From: Pseudomonas azotoformans
GTDB lineage: Bacteria > Pseudomonadota > Gammaproteobacteria > Pseudomonadales > Pseudomonadaceae
Direction: 5' to 3'
DNA length: 64,000 bases
Assembly (NCBI RefSeq): GCF_001579805.1
Contig: NZ_CP014546.1
Location: 3,038,001-3,102,000 of the forward strand
Shown here in pieces: positions 53,872-62,879 of this stretch; position 1 is the first letter of the stretch; the number at the start of each line of letters is the position of its first letter. The translations under genes and the position numbers were made by a program. The notes below the pieces were generated by a model, which saw nothing but the letters and a program-made list of their open reading frames with translations, did no database searches and was not told where the DNA came from.

Positions 53872-55025
53872 TCCGCGTGGCAGCGGGCGACGCACACGCA
53901 TGCAGCGCCCGCTAACACCAGGCATAAAACCGCCAACGGCCACGCCTGCTGGTGAGCCAGCAGGCTCGCCACACCGCCGATCAACGCGGCCATCAGTTGA
54001 TGCATGAATCCGCTCAAGGCCATGGCGTAGGACCCGCTCACCGGCGCTTCATCATTGGCCAAGGACAGGCTGATCGGATAACTCATCGATTGCCCGAACA
54101 CCGCCAGGCAATATGGCAGCCACAGCAACATGGCGAGCCCGCTGGCGAACAGACTGCCGAGCAGCATCACCGCCGTTCCCAGCAATACCAGGGTGACGCC
54201 CCAGCCCATCATCCTCAGCTGACCCGTGCGAGCAACGAAGCGATTAACCATCAACGCCCCCGCGAGATACGCCGCGCTGATCGGCCAGCCCAGCCAACCA
54301 TAGTGCGCCGCGCTCCACTCGAAACGGCCCTGCAGGATCAGCGGCGCGCAGGTGTTGAACGCGATGATCACCCCGTAACCCAAACCACCGGCCAAGGCGG
54401 CGTGCAGAAACGGCGGATGCCGAACGATCGTGGCGTAGATGTGCCAGGCGCGGACCCGTGAGTCGACTTTCACCAGCGTCGGGAACGTTACGCGGTGCAG
54501 CACCAGCATCAACCCAACCGCGCCAATCGCCAACCCATAGAAGATCGCCTCCCAGCCGAACGCCACTTGTAACAATGAACCCGCAAATTGCCCGATACCC
54601 AACGCGACCACGAAGGTCATGCCCAGCCACGACAAACCCTTCGCCAACAGCGCACCCCTGGAACTGTCGCGCACCAACACCCGCGCCATCACCGAAACAC
54701 CGCCTGCGCCCAAGCCTTGAACCAGCCGCAATGACAGGAAGGTTTCAACGTTGAACGCCAAGGGGATTGCTGCACTGGCCAGCGCATACACCGTGAGTGC
54801 AGCCAGCAGCACGGGCTTGCGCCCAAAACGCTCACCTAGGCTGCCCCATAGCAACATCGGCAAAGCCATGCCGACCAAGTAAATCGCCAGGGCCAGGGCA
54901 ACATGGTCTTCGGCGGCGGGGAGGGCGTGGGCAATGGCCGGGACGGCGGGCAGGTAACTGCTGATGCCGACCTGGGCGAGGAAGGCGGCGCTGCAGGCCA
55001 GGGCAAGGGTGGTGGTATTGTTCAA
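53838..55025 (-). CDS. MFS transporter, Bcr/CflA-like drug exporter
   Basis: 395 residues with 12 TM helices; [20 protein letters not shown] is the 2-3 loop and [20 protein letters not shown] resembles motif C/D of DHA1 exporters. It probably starts with TTG at 55025 with a distant AAGGA; the precise start is uncertain. Single gene, converging on the alcohol dehydrogenase and divergent from the SDR-like gene. Confidence 0.82.
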   Translation of the reverse strand: MNNTTTLALACSAAFLAQVGISSYLPAVPAIAHALPAAEDHVALALAIYLVGMALPMLLWGSLGERFGRKPVLLAALTVYALASAAIPLAFNVETFLSLRLVQGLGAGGVSVMARVLVRDSSRGALLAKGLSWLGMTFVVALGIGQFAGSLLQVAFGWEAIFYGLAIGAVGLMLVLHRVTFPTLVKVDSRVRAWHIYATIVRHPPFLHAALAGGLGYGVIIAFNTCAPLILQGRFEWSAAHYGWLGWPISAAYLAGALMVNRFVARTGQLRMMGWGVTLVLLGTAVMLLGSLFASGLAMLLWLPYCLAVFGQSMSYPISLSLANDEAPVSGSYAMALSGFMHQLMAALIGGVASLLAHQQAWPLAVLCLVLAGAACVCVARCHADQNALRKISSI

Positions 55026-55119
55026 GGGCCGACTTTTCCTTTTTCAGCGGTAAGCTACAAGCTGATAGTGTGTTTGTCTCTAACGTGCGGCTAATCGTTT
55101 GTAACCAAGGAACCAACCC

Positions 55120-55794
55120 ATGAGAGTTCTGTTATTCGGCGCCACCGGCATGGTCGGCCAGGGCGTGCTGCGTGAGTGCCTGTTGGCCGCCGACGTGCAG
55201 GAAGTCGTTGCTGTCGGCCGCACAGCCCTGACCCAGGAACACGGCAAGCTGCATCAGGTGTTGCACAGCGACATGCTGGATTTCCAGCCGCTGGAAAACC
55301 TGTTGCAAGGCTTTGATGCGTGTTTCTTCTGCCTCGGCGTTTCGTCGGCGGGGATGAATGAAGTCAAGTACACCCACCTCACCTACGACCTCACCCTGGT
55401 CGCCGCCAGCACCCTGGCGCGGCTCAATCCGCAGATGACGTTTATCTATGTGTCCGGCGCCGGTACCGACAGCTCCGAGGCGGGCAAGTCGATGTGGGCG
55501 CGGGTCAAGGGCAAGACCGAGAACGCGTTGCTGCGCCTGCCGTTCAAGGCGGTGTACCTGTTCCGTCCGGGCGTCATACAACCCTTGCATGGCGTGCGTT
55601 CGAAGACGCCGCTTTACCAATCCTTCTACTCGGTGCTTGGCCCCCTGTTGACGTTTGTGCGACGGCTGAAGCCGGGTTGGGTGGTGAGCACCGAAACGGT
55701 GGGCCGGGCGATGTTGCAGGCCGCGAGCCAAGGCGCGCCGCAGCCGGTAGTGGAGCAGGCCGAGATCAATCGGCTGGCCAGCGAGCGTCGCTGA
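55120..55794 (+). CDS. NAD(P)-binding atypical SDR protein
   Basis: 224 residues with N-terminal dinucleotide loop LLFGATGMVGQGVLREC (residues 4-20), and YVSGAGTDSSEAGKSMWARV in the position of the SDR active site, though without a canonical Y-x-x-x-K. Similar proteins are annotated as epimerase-like or TIP30-like; no substrate is known. Its stop overlaps the start of the LysR gene by one base. Confidence 0.8.
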   Translation: MRVLLFGATGMVGQGVLRECLLAADVQEVVAVGRTALTQEHGKLHQVLHSDMLDFQPLENLLQGFDACFFCLGVSSAGMNEVKYTHLTYDLTLVAASTLARLNPQMTFIYVSGAGTDSSEAGKSMWARVKGKTENALLRLPFKAVYLFRPGVIQPLHGVRSKTPLYQSFYSVLGPLLTFVRRLKPGWVVSTETVGRAMLQAASQGAPQPVVEQAEINRLASERR

Positions 55795-56702
55795 TGTTGC
55801 ACAAGAGCCTGGTGCGGCGGCTGGACCTGATCACGCTGCAGCTGTTCGTCGCGGTGTTTGAGGAAGGCACGCTGACCCGCGCCGCCAACCGCGAAGCCAT
55901 TGCCGTGTCGGCCGCCAGCAAGCGCTTGATGGAGTTGGAGCAGGTGCTGGGCGTCAGCCTGTTCGTGCGGCGGGCCAAGGGCATGGACCTGACTGCGGCC
56001 GGTGAAACCTTGTTGCACCATGCGCGGCAAATGTTGTTCAACGTCGAGAAGATGGGCCTGGAGCTGGGCGAGCACAGCCACGGCGTGCGCGGTTATGTGC
56101 GGATGCTGGCCAATCTGTCGGCAATCATTCAGTTCCTTCCGGAAGACCTGCGGGATTTTTCCGAGCGGCATCCCGAAGTGAAAACCGACCTGGAAGAACG
56201 TCCCAGCAATGGCGTGGTGCAAGGCGTGCTGGACGGCGTGGCGGACCTGGGCATCTGCTCCAGTGACACCGACACCAAAGGCCTGCCCAGCGTGACGTAT
56301 CGCCACGACAAGCTAGTGGTGCTGATGCCGGCGGATCACCCGTTGGCGGCGCGCAAAACCCTGGCGTTTGTCGATACCCTGGACAGTGATTACGTCGGCC
56401 TGCACGCCGCCAGCTCCATCAACATGCGCACTCACGCCGCCGCGCGCGAGGCGGGCAGGATGCTGCGCCTGCGCATTCATGTGCCGGGGTTCGATGCGAT
56501 GTGCCGGATGGTCCAGGCGAACATGGGCATCGGTATCCTGCCGCAGAAAGCCTATGAGCTGTTTGGTCGTGCACTGGGTTTGCATGCCGTGCCGCTGACG
56601 GATGACTGGTCGGATCGCAGCTTGATTTTGGTGGTGCGTGATGAGGCGCAGTTGTCGCCGGTCAGTCGGTTGCTGTTCGATTATCTGAGTGTTCGCGTTT
56701 AG
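55794..56702 (+). CDS. LysR-family regulator of the CoA-transferase/lyase genes
   Basis: 302 residues. HTH at about 10-67 (ITLQLFVAVFEEGTLTRAAN, AISASKRL-type helix in AVSAASKRLMELEQVLG) and a LysR co-inducer domain. The ATG at 55794 overlaps the preceding stop; a longer frame through the SDR gene is a shadow. It lies 90 bases upstream of the CoA-transferase gene and probably regulates that operon. Confidence 0.83.
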   Translation: MLHKSLVRRLDLITLQLFVAVFEEGTLTRAANREAIAVSAASKRLMELEQVLGVSLFVRRAKGMDLTAAGETLLHHARQMLFNVEKMGLELGEHSHGVRGYVRMLANLSAIIQFLPEDLRDFSERHPEVKTDLEERPSNGVVQGVLDGVADLGICSSDTDTKGLPSVTYRHDKLVVLMPADHPLAARKTLAFVDTLDSDYVGLHAASSINMRTHAAAREAGRMLRLRIHVPGFDAMCRMVQANMGIGILPQKAYELFGRALGLHAVPLTDDWSDRSLILVVRDEAQLSPVSRLLFDYLSVRV

Positions 56703-56791
56703 CGAACGCTCCTTGCCAACTGACGGTTGGATTTCTCCTGCACCTGGCCTCTAGTCTTGGCATCACATTCCAAGAATAAGAGGTACACCCC

Positions 56792-57985
56792 ATGACGGCT
56801 CCCCTGAGCGGTATCAAGGTGATCGAGATCGGCACCCTGATTGCCGCGCCGTTCGCCGCCCGGCTCATGGCCGAGTTTGGCGCCGAGGTGATCAAGATCG
56901 AAGCCATGGGCCAGGGCGATCCGCTTCGCAAATGGCGAAAGCTGCACGAAGGCACGTCGCTGTGGTGGTACCTGCAATCGCGCAACAAGAAGTCGCTGGC
57001 GCTGGACCTCAAGTCGCCGGAAGGCCTGGATTTGATCAAGCAACTGCTCGGCGACGCCGACGTGCTCATCGAAAACCTGCGGCCCGGTGGCCTGGAGAAA
57101 CTCGGTCTCGATTGGGACGTGCTGCATGCCCTCAACCCCAAGCTGACGCTGGTACGCATCTCGGGCTACGGCCAGACCGGCCCTTATCGCGATCGTCCGG
57201 GCTTTGGTGCGATCGGCGAGGCCATGGGCGGCATTCGCTACACCACGGGTAACCCGGATTCACCGCCGGCGCGAGTGGGCGTGAGCCTGGGCGATTCCCT
57301 GGCGTCGTTGCACGGTGTGATCGGCGCGCTGATGTCGCTGCTGCGGGTCAAGACGGGGCAGGGCGATGGGCAGATTGTCGATGTGTCGCTGGCCGAAAGT
57401 GTGTTCAACCTGATGGAAAGCCTGGTGCCGGAATACGACATGCTCGGCCATGTGCGCGAACGCAGCGGCGGCGCCTTGCCGGGCATTGCGCCGTCCAACA
57501 CCTACCTGACGGCCGACGGTGCCTATGTGGTGATCGCCGGCAACAGCGACCCGATCTACAAGCGCCTGATGCACACCATCGGCCGCGCCGACCTGGCTGA
57601 CGCGCCTGAGTTCGCCCACAACGATGGCCGCGCCGCCAAGAGTGGATTGCTCGACGCGGCGATCACCCATTGGACGAGCAGCCTGCCCATCGAGCAGGTA
57701 CTCAGCGCCCTGGAAGCCGCCGAAGTACCGGCCGGGCGTATCTACTCCGTGGCCGATATCGTCAGCGACCCGCACTACCAGGCGCGTGACATGTTGCTCA
57801 CAGCCCAACTGCCCGGCGGCGTATCGGTGAAAATGCCCGGCATCGTGCCCAAACTCTCGGAAACCCCTGGCGGCGTGAACTGGCAGGGCCCGACGTTGGG
57901 CCAGCACACCGACGACATCCTCGGCAGCCTGGGCCTCACCGGCGCCGATATCCAACGCCTGAAAACCTCGGGAGTGGTGCAATGA
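56792..57985 (+). CDS. CaiB/BaiF family (class III) CoA-transferase
   Basis: 397 residues. The nucleophilic aspartate is D168 in SLGDSLASLHG; the family start GIKVIEIGTLIAAPFAARLM and ENLRPGGLEKLGLDW are clear. It would activate a carboxylic acid by transferring CoA, usually from succinyl-CoA. With the adjacent HMG-CoA-lyase-like gene, the substrate is probably a branched 3-hydroxydicarboxylate such as 3-hydroxy-3-methylglutarate or citramalate (inference). The stop overlaps the next start (ATGA). Confidence 0.88.
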   Translation: MTAPLSGIKVIEIGTLIAAPFAARLMAEFGAEVIKIEAMGQGDPLRKWRKLHEGTSLWWYLQSRNKKSLALDLKSPEGLDLIKQLLGDADVLIENLRPGGLEKLGLDWDVLHALNPKLTLVRISGYGQTGPYRDRPGFGAIGEAMGGIRYTTGNPDSPPARVGVSLGDSLASLHGVIGALMSLLRVKTGQGDGQIVDVSLAESVFNLMESLVPEYDMLGHVRERSGGALPGIAPSNTYLTADGAYVVIAGNSDPIYKRLMHTIGRADLADAPEFAHNDGRAAKSGLLDAAITHWTSSLPIEQVLSALEAAEVPAGRIYSVADIVSDPHYQARDMLLTAQLPGGVSVKMPGIVPKLSETPGGVNWQGPTLGQHTDDILGSLGLTGADIQRLKTSGVVQ

Positions 57986-58923
57986 TTGCTGATTATTCCG
58001 ACGCGATGATCGTGCAAGAAGTGTCGCCGCGCGACGGCCTGCAAATCGAGCCGACCTGGGTCGAGACGGCCGACAAGATCGCCCTGGTCGACCAGCTGTC
58101 CCTCGCCGGTTTTTCGCGGATCGAAGCCGGTTCGTTCGTCTCGCCCAAGGCCATTCCGGCGTTGCGTGATGGCGAGCAAGTGTTCCAGGGCATCGAGCGT
58201 AGGCCGGGTGTGATCTACGTGGCGCTGATCCCCAACCTCAAGGGCGCGCAGCGTGCCATCGCGTCCCGCGCCGATGAGCTGAACCTGGTGATGTCTGCCA
58301 GCCAGACCCACAACCTGGCCAATATGCGCATGCGTTGCGAAGCGTCATTGGCGGCGTTTGATGACATCGTCAGTTTTGCCCGCGATTACCCGGTGAGGCT
58401 CAACGGCAGCATCGCCACCACCTTCGGTTGCCCGTTCGAAGGCAAGATTGATGAAGACCGCGTGTTGCAGATTGTCGAGGCGTATCAAGCGCTGGGCATC
58501 CAGGGCATCAGCCTGGCGGACACCACTGGCATGGCCAACCCGCGTCAGGTGGCACGCCTGGTCAAACGCGTGCTGGAGCGTGTGTCCGCCAGCGATTTGA
58601 CCTTGCATTTCCACAACACGCGGGGCCTGGGCTTGTGCAATGTGCTGGCCGCCTATGAAGCCGGCGCCCGGCGTTTTGACGCGGCGCTGGGGGGCTTGGG
58701 CGGTTGCCCGTTTGCGCCGGGGGCGTCGGGCAATATCTGCACCGAAGATCTGGTGAACCTGTGTGATGAAGTCGGGATTCATACCGGTATCGACCTGCCG
58801 CACTTACTGCACATGTCTCGCCGCTTGCCCGCCTTGTTGGGACACGAACTGCCCGGCCAGGTGGCCAAAGCCGGACGCAACTGCGATCTGCATCCACCGC
58901 CTGCCTACATCGTCACGCTGTAA
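57982..58923 (+). CDS. HMG-CoA lyase-like enzyme
   Basis: 313 residues, DRE-TIM metallolyase. VQEVSPRDGLQ gives the metal aspartate (D18), HFHNTRGLG the metal histidines, and GGLGGCPFAPGASGN the cysteine signature of HMG-CoA lyases. It cleaves a 3-hydroxy-3-methyl-acyl-CoA to acetyl-CoA plus a keto acid (acetoacetate from HMG-CoA, pyruvate from citramalyl-CoA). Coupled to the CoA-transferase by a four-base overlap and followed by a transporter gene. Confidence 0.88.
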   Translation: MIADYSDAMIVQEVSPRDGLQIEPTWVETADKIALVDQLSLAGFSRIEAGSFVSPKAIPALRDGEQVFQGIERRPGVIYVALIPNLKGAQRAIASRADELNLVMSASQTHNLANMRMRCEASLAAFDDIVSFARDYPVRLNGSIATTFGCPFEGKIDEDRVLQIVEAYQALGIQGISLADTTGMANPRQVARLVKRVLERVSASDLTLHFHNTRGLGLCNVLAAYEAGARRFDAALGGLGGCPFAPGASGNICTEDLVNLCDEVGIHTGIDLPHLLHMSRRLPALLGHELPGQVAKAGRNCDLHPPPAYIVTL

Positions 58924-58982
58924 CACCGCACCAGACAACAAAAACAATCGGGCGCCTGTGAGCAGCCCGCTGGAGAGAAACC

Positions 58983-60314
58983 ATGAGCACTAATACGTTG
59001 GAGGCCGGCGCGCGCCCGGCCGCTGAAATCGATGCCGAAAAAGCCCTGGTCAGCAAGGTCGCCTGGCGCCTGATGCCGCTGATCATGGTGTGCTATCTGT
59101 TCGCGTTTTTTGACCGGATCAACATCAGCTTCGCCAAGTTCCAGTTGCAGGCTGACCTGAGCCTGAGCGACACCGCCTACGGCCTGGGGGCCGGGCTGTT
59201 TGTGGTGGGGTATGTGATCTTCGAAGTGCCGAGCAACATGATGCTGTACAAGGTCGGCGCGCGGCGCTGGATTGCGCGGATCATGATGTCGTGGGGTCTG
59301 GCGACGGCGGCCATGGTGTTTGTCACGGCCGAGTGGCAGTTCTATGCGCTGCGCTTTCTGATCGGCGCCATGGAGGCGGGTTTCGCGCCTGGTGTGCTGT
59401 ATTACCTGACCCTGTGGTTCCCGCAGCATTTCCGTGGGCGCATCACCTCGATGCTGTTCCTGGCCTCGGCCTTTGCGGGCCTGGTGGGCGCACCGTTCTC
59501 CGGCCTGGTGCTGGAACACCTCGACGGTGTCTTCCAGATGCGCGGCTGGCACTGGTTATTCCTGCTCGGCGGCTTGCCGTGCATCGGCCTGGGTTTCCTG
59601 GTGCTGACCTTGCTCAAGGACCGCATCGAAGACGCCCATTGGCTGACGGCGGCGGAGAAGACCTTGCTGTCGAGCCGCATCGCCAAGCATGAGCCGAACC
59701 AGCACGGGGGCTCGCTGCTGTCGGCGATCCGTATTCCTGGGTTCCTGATGCTCGGCTTCATCTACTTCCTGATCCAGGTGGCGTCCTACGGCCTCAACTT
59801 CTGGGCGCCGCAGTTGATCCGCAGCGCCGGCACCCAGAGCCCGGTGATGATCGGCCTGCTCACGGCGATTCCCTATGTGTGTGGTGCCATCAGCATGGTG
59901 GTGATCGGGCGGCTGTCGGATGCCACGGGCGAGCGTCGCAAGTTCGTCTGTGGCCTGGTGGTGCTCGGCGCGGTGGGCTTCTTCAGTGCCGGCATTTTTG
60001 CCGATCACACCACCTTCCTGATCATCGCCCTGGGTATGTTGGGCGCGGGCATCATCGCTTCGATCCCGACCTTCTGGACCCTGCCACCCAAGTTGCTGGC
60101 CGGTGCTGGCGCCGGCGCGGCGGGTGGTATTGCGGTGATCAATACCCTCGGCCAGTTTGGTGGCATTGTCAGCCCGGTGATGGTGGGGCGGATCAAGGAC
60201 CTTACTGGCAGCACCACGCCGGCGCTGTATGTGATTGGCGTGTGTGCACTGTTGGCGGCGGCGTTGCTGCTGTGGGGCCTGCCGCAAAAACTGCGCACCC
60301 TCGATAAGGGCTGA
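58983..60314 (+). CDS. MFS transporter, anion:cation symporter family
   Basis: 443 residues, 12 TM helices. YLFAFFDRINISFAKFQLQ in TM1 and VGYVIFEVPSNMMLYKVGAR are typical of the ACS group (tartrate, glucarate, phthalate, hydroxyphenylacetate uptake). The start follows GGAGAGAAACC. It lies 59 bases after the lyase gene and probably brings in the organic acid used by the CoA-transferase and lyase. Confidence 0.87.
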   Translation: MSTNTLEAGARPAAEIDAEKALVSKVAWRLMPLIMVCYLFAFFDRINISFAKFQLQADLSLSDTAYGLGAGLFVVGYVIFEVPSNMMLYKVGARRWIARIMMSWGLATAAMVFVTAEWQFYALRFLIGAMEAGFAPGVLYYLTLWFPQHFRGRITSMLFLASAFAGLVGAPFSGLVLEHLDGVFQMRGWHWLFLLGGLPCIGLGFLVLTLLKDRIEDAHWLTAAEKTLLSSRIAKHEPNQHGGSLLSAIRIPGFLMLGFIYFLIQVASYGLNFWAPQLIRSAGTQSPVMIGLLTAIPYVCGAISMVVIGRLSDATGERRKFVCGLVVLGAVGFFSAGIFADHTTFLIIALGMLGAGIIASIPTFWTLPPKLLAGAGAGAAGGIAVINTLGQFGGIVSPVMVGRIKDLTGSTTPALYVIGVCALLAAALLLWGLPQKLRTLDKG

Positions 60315-60803
60315 TCAGCCAGCGGTTGCCAAGGCGCGAGCGGGCGTGGCGCTGAACTGAATCAACACCACGCCGCCGATCAACAACAACGCCCCCAGCA
60401 CGCGGGGCGTTGTCAGTTGGCGCTCCACCAGGCCGAACAGGCCGAAGTGATCCAGCACCAGCGACGCCAGAATCTGCCCGGCCATGGCCAGTGCGATAAA
60501 CCCCGAGGCGCCGAGCTTGGGCAACAGCATCAACGCCAGGGAAATAAAACACACGCCAAACGCGCCACCGGCCCACATCCACAGCGGCGCCTTGTTGATA
60601 AACGCCAGGCTCGGCAACGGCAGGCGCAGCGCCAGAATCACCGGCAGTAACACGATGATACTCACCAGCAACGACGCCAGCGTGGCCCACAACGGGTGGC
60701 CGAGGCCGCGTCCGAGGTTGGCGTTGATCGCACTTTGAAACGGCACCACCGCGCCGGCGATGACCGCCAGCGCCAATAAGCCCACCCAATGCAGCGTAGT
60801 CAT
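60315..60803 (-). CDS. YdcZ/DUF606-type small DMT transporter
   Basis: 162 residues with five hydrophobic helices, beginning LALAVIAGAVVPFQSAINAN, which is typical of the YdcZ half-size DMT family. The substrate is unknown. Its stop directly abuts that of the convergent MFS gene, and it is divergent from a LysR gene that may control it. Confidence 0.85.
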   Translation of the reverse strand: MTTLHWVGLLALAVIAGAVVPFQSAINANLGRGLGHPLWATLASLLVSIIVLLPVILALRLPLPSLAFINKAPLWMWAGGAFGVCFISLALMLLPKLGASGFIALAMAGQILASLVLDHFGLFGLVERQLTTPRVLGALLLIGGVVLIQFSATPARALATAG

Positions 60804-60871
60804 GTCGAATCTCCCAGAGGTTTTGCTGGACTCTAGGCTATTCGTCGCGCAAATTTAAATTCCAAGTTCTT

Positions 60872-61789
60872 ATGCAGAGCATGCAGCTGATGAATGATCT
60901 ACGCCGCATCGACCTCAACCTGCTGGTGATCCTCGACGCCTTGCTCAGCGAGCAACACGTCACCCGCGCGGCTGAGCGTTTGCACCTGAGCCAGCCGGCA
61001 GTCAGCCACGCGCTGGCGCGTTTGCGTGACCTGCTCGGTGATGCGCTGCTGGTGCGCCAAGGTGGCAGCCTGGTGCCGACTGCCCGCGCGCTGGAGTTGG
61101 CCGCGCCACTGGCCGAAGCCCTGGCCCAGGTGCAGGCGTTGCTGGCGCCGAATCGCTTTGACCCGGCGTCGGCCAAGCGCAGGTTTCGCGTGGCGATGTC
61201 TGACTACAGCGCGGCGATTTTCCTACCCGACCTGGTGCGAGTGCTGCGCCGCGAAGCGCCGGGTATCGACCTGCAAATCATCCAGGCCAGCCGGGAGGGC
61301 ATGGTGGACGGGGTGCTCAATGGCGATCTCGACCTGGCGGCTGGCGTATTCCCCGACATGCCCGCCGAACTGCGGACTACGCCATTGTTCGAAGAGCACT
61401 ACACCTGCCTGGTCGACCGCGACAGCCTTGCGGCAAGCGGCACACTGGATCTGCCCACCTACCTGTCACGTCCCCATGTATTGCTGGAAATGCGCGGCAG
61501 CGGCACGCCGGAAATCGAGCGGGCGCTGACAGCGATTCGCGAGCGTCGGCATGTGGCGATCAGCCTGCCGCACTGGGGCGTGGCGCCGCAGTTGATCCGC
61601 GGCACGGACTTGATCCTGACCGTGTCTTCCCGAGGCTTGCTGGAGATTGATCACGCGCATTTGCTGGCGGTGCCGCCGCCCTTTCATATTCCGTCGTTTG
61701 CGTTCGAACTGGCGTGGCATGCACGGCGGGGTGGGGATTCGGGGTTGCAGTGGTTGATTGTGCGGGTGCAGGGGGTGTTACAAATCTGA
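60872..61789 (+). CDS. LysR-family regulator
   Basis: 305 residues. HTH at about 10-66 (LRRIDLNLLVILDALLSEQH, VTRAAERLHLSQPAVSHALA) and the PBP-like ligand domain typical of NodD/SyrM-like members (RFRVAMSDYSAAIFLP). The start is either the ATG at 60872 or one six codons later; no clear ribosome site decides. Divergent from ydcZ with a 68-base gap, so it is likely its regulator. Confidence 0.85.
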   Translation: MQSMQLMNDLRRIDLNLLVILDALLSEQHVTRAAERLHLSQPAVSHALARLRDLLGDALLVRQGGSLVPTARALELAAPLAEALAQVQALLAPNRFDPASAKRRFRVAMSDYSAAIFLPDLVRVLRREAPGIDLQIIQASREGMVDGVLNGDLDLAAGVFPDMPAELRTTPLFEEHYTCLVDRDSLAASGTLDLPTYLSRPHVLLEMRGSGTPEIERALTAIRERRHVAISLPHWGVAPQLIRGTDLILTVSSRGLLEIDHAHLLAVPPPFHIPSFAFELAWHARRGGDSGLQWLIVRVQGVLQI

Positions 61790-61796
61790 GCCTTCA

Positions 61797-62081
61797 TCAC
61801 CAGGATGCGGGTGGCTGGCGCCGGGTATGGAAGATCCGCATGACTTGCAATCGGCCCCCTCGGATGCGATACGGGACAATGTAGGGCCATCTAGGCACTA
61901 CCCATTCGCGAGTCCCTGGCACGCGTCCCTCTTTTCCCATCGCTGGAAATTCAGCAATCTGTTGGAGTCCAGTCAAGATTGCCTGGACAAATTCGTGGGC
62001 AGCTTTTGGATTTTCTTCAGCAATATAAGCGGCTTCATCGTCAAGGTTCCTGAGGGCTGCCCTCAGCCACTCAACCTGCAT
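61797..62081 (-). CDS. ParE/RelE superfamily toxin
   Basis: 94 residues with ParE-type pattern: WLRAALRNLDDEAAYIAEEN near the start, and VPRWPYIVPYRIRGGRLQVM with the conserved tyrosine/arginine strand, then IFHTRRQP. Pairs with the RHH antitoxin whose gene overlaps its start by 11 bases. Members inhibit gyrase (ParE) or cut mRNA (RelE); the sequence leans to ParE but the target is not certain. Confidence 0.88.
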   Translation of the reverse strand: MQVEWLRAALRNLDDEAAYIAEENPKAAHEFVQAILTGLQQIAEFPAMGKEGRVPGTREWVVPRWPYIVPYRIRGGRLQVMRIFHTRRQPPASW

Positions 62082-62310
62082 TAGTGCGCCATTTATCAGC
62101 GACAGCTTTTACCTCGGCAGCGGTAGCGAAATCACCCGCATCCGCTTCTTTCAATGCTTTTTGAATTTCCTCAATTTGCCAGGCTTCGCGCGTGAGGTAT
62201 TCGCGCAATGCGTCTACCGCCAGAAAGGATTTGCTGCGCCCGGTGGCCTTGGCGAGACTGGCAAGCGTATCGGCGATATCTTCCGGTATACGTAGGGACA
62301 TGACAGACAT
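62071..62310 (-). CDS. Ribbon-helix-helix antitoxin
   Basis: 79 residues with an RHH DNA-binding domain in MSLRIPEDIADTLASLAKAT, GRSKSFLAVDALREYL, followed by a toxin-binding tail. The ATG at 62310 follows GAGG; a second ATG three codons later is possible. It precedes and overlaps the toxin gene. The inverted repeat upstream is its probable autoregulatory site. Confidence 0.88.
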   Translation of the reverse strand: MSVMSLRIPEDIADTLASLAKATGRSKSFLAVDALREYLTREAWQIEEIQKALKEADAGDFATAAEVKAVADKWRTNAG

Positions 62311-62325
62311 GACGACCTCGTTGTA

Positions 62326-62357
62326 GTGACATGTAGTGCAACATACTACATTGTCAC
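62326..62357 (-). promoter_or_regulatory. Antitoxin operator palindrome
   Basis: GTGACATGTAGT (62326-62337) and ACTACATTGTCAC (62345-62357) are inverse complements apart from one extra T; the inner ATGTAGT/ACTACAT arms are perfect. A further TTGTAGTGAC precedes it at 62321. It lies 16 bases upstream of the antitoxin start, as expected for autorepression. Confidence 0.75.
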
Positions 62358-62414
62358 CGTGTCCCTGGTTTCCCCCGTTCGTCAGGGGGCGTTCTGATTG
62401 TAAAAGGAGTATCC

Positions 62415-62825
62415 ATGCTCTCTGGCTTCAACCACCTGACCCTGGCCGTCACCGACTTGCCGCGCAGCATCCGTTTCTACCGTGAGCTGCTGCAACTTCA
62501 CCTCGACGCCACCTGGGACGCTGGCGCCTATCTCTCACTGCCGGGCCTTTGGTTGTGCTTATCGCTCGATCCGCTGCGCGACTCGAAGCCGGCCGCCGAT
62601 TACTCCCATTACGCGTTTACCGTGGCTGCGGCTGACTTCACCAGGTTCGTAGAGCGCCTGCGAGCAGCGCAGGTAGAAGAATGGCGCGACAACCGCAGTG
62701 AAGGTGCTTCGTTCTATTTTCTCGACCCCGATGGCCACAAGCTCGAAGCCCACGTCGGCGACCTGGCCTCAAGGCTGCAAGCCTGTCGCGCCAAGCCTTA
62801 TGCCGGAATGACGTTTTACCCGTAG
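62415..62825 (+). CDS. fosA: FosA, fosfomycin glutathione transferase
   Basis: Mn/K-dependent enzyme adding glutathione to fosfomycin. 136 residues, closely matching P. aeruginosa FosA as I know it: [57 protein letters not shown]. Metal ligands are H7, H65 and E111. The ATG follows AAAGGAG. Chromosomal fosA is common in pseudomonads and gives intrinsic resistance. Confidence 0.93.
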   Translation: MLSGFNHLTLAVTDLPRSIRFYRELLQLHLDATWDAGAYLSLPGLWLCLSLDPLRDSKPAADYSHYAFTVAAADFTRFVERLRAAQVEEWRDNRSEGASFYFLDPDGHKLEAHVGDLASRLQACRAKPYAGMTFYP

Positions 62826-62879
62826 CGCGGGAACGTGCAGAATCCATCCACCTCTTAACCCTCCGTTTGAGTCGCGCCC

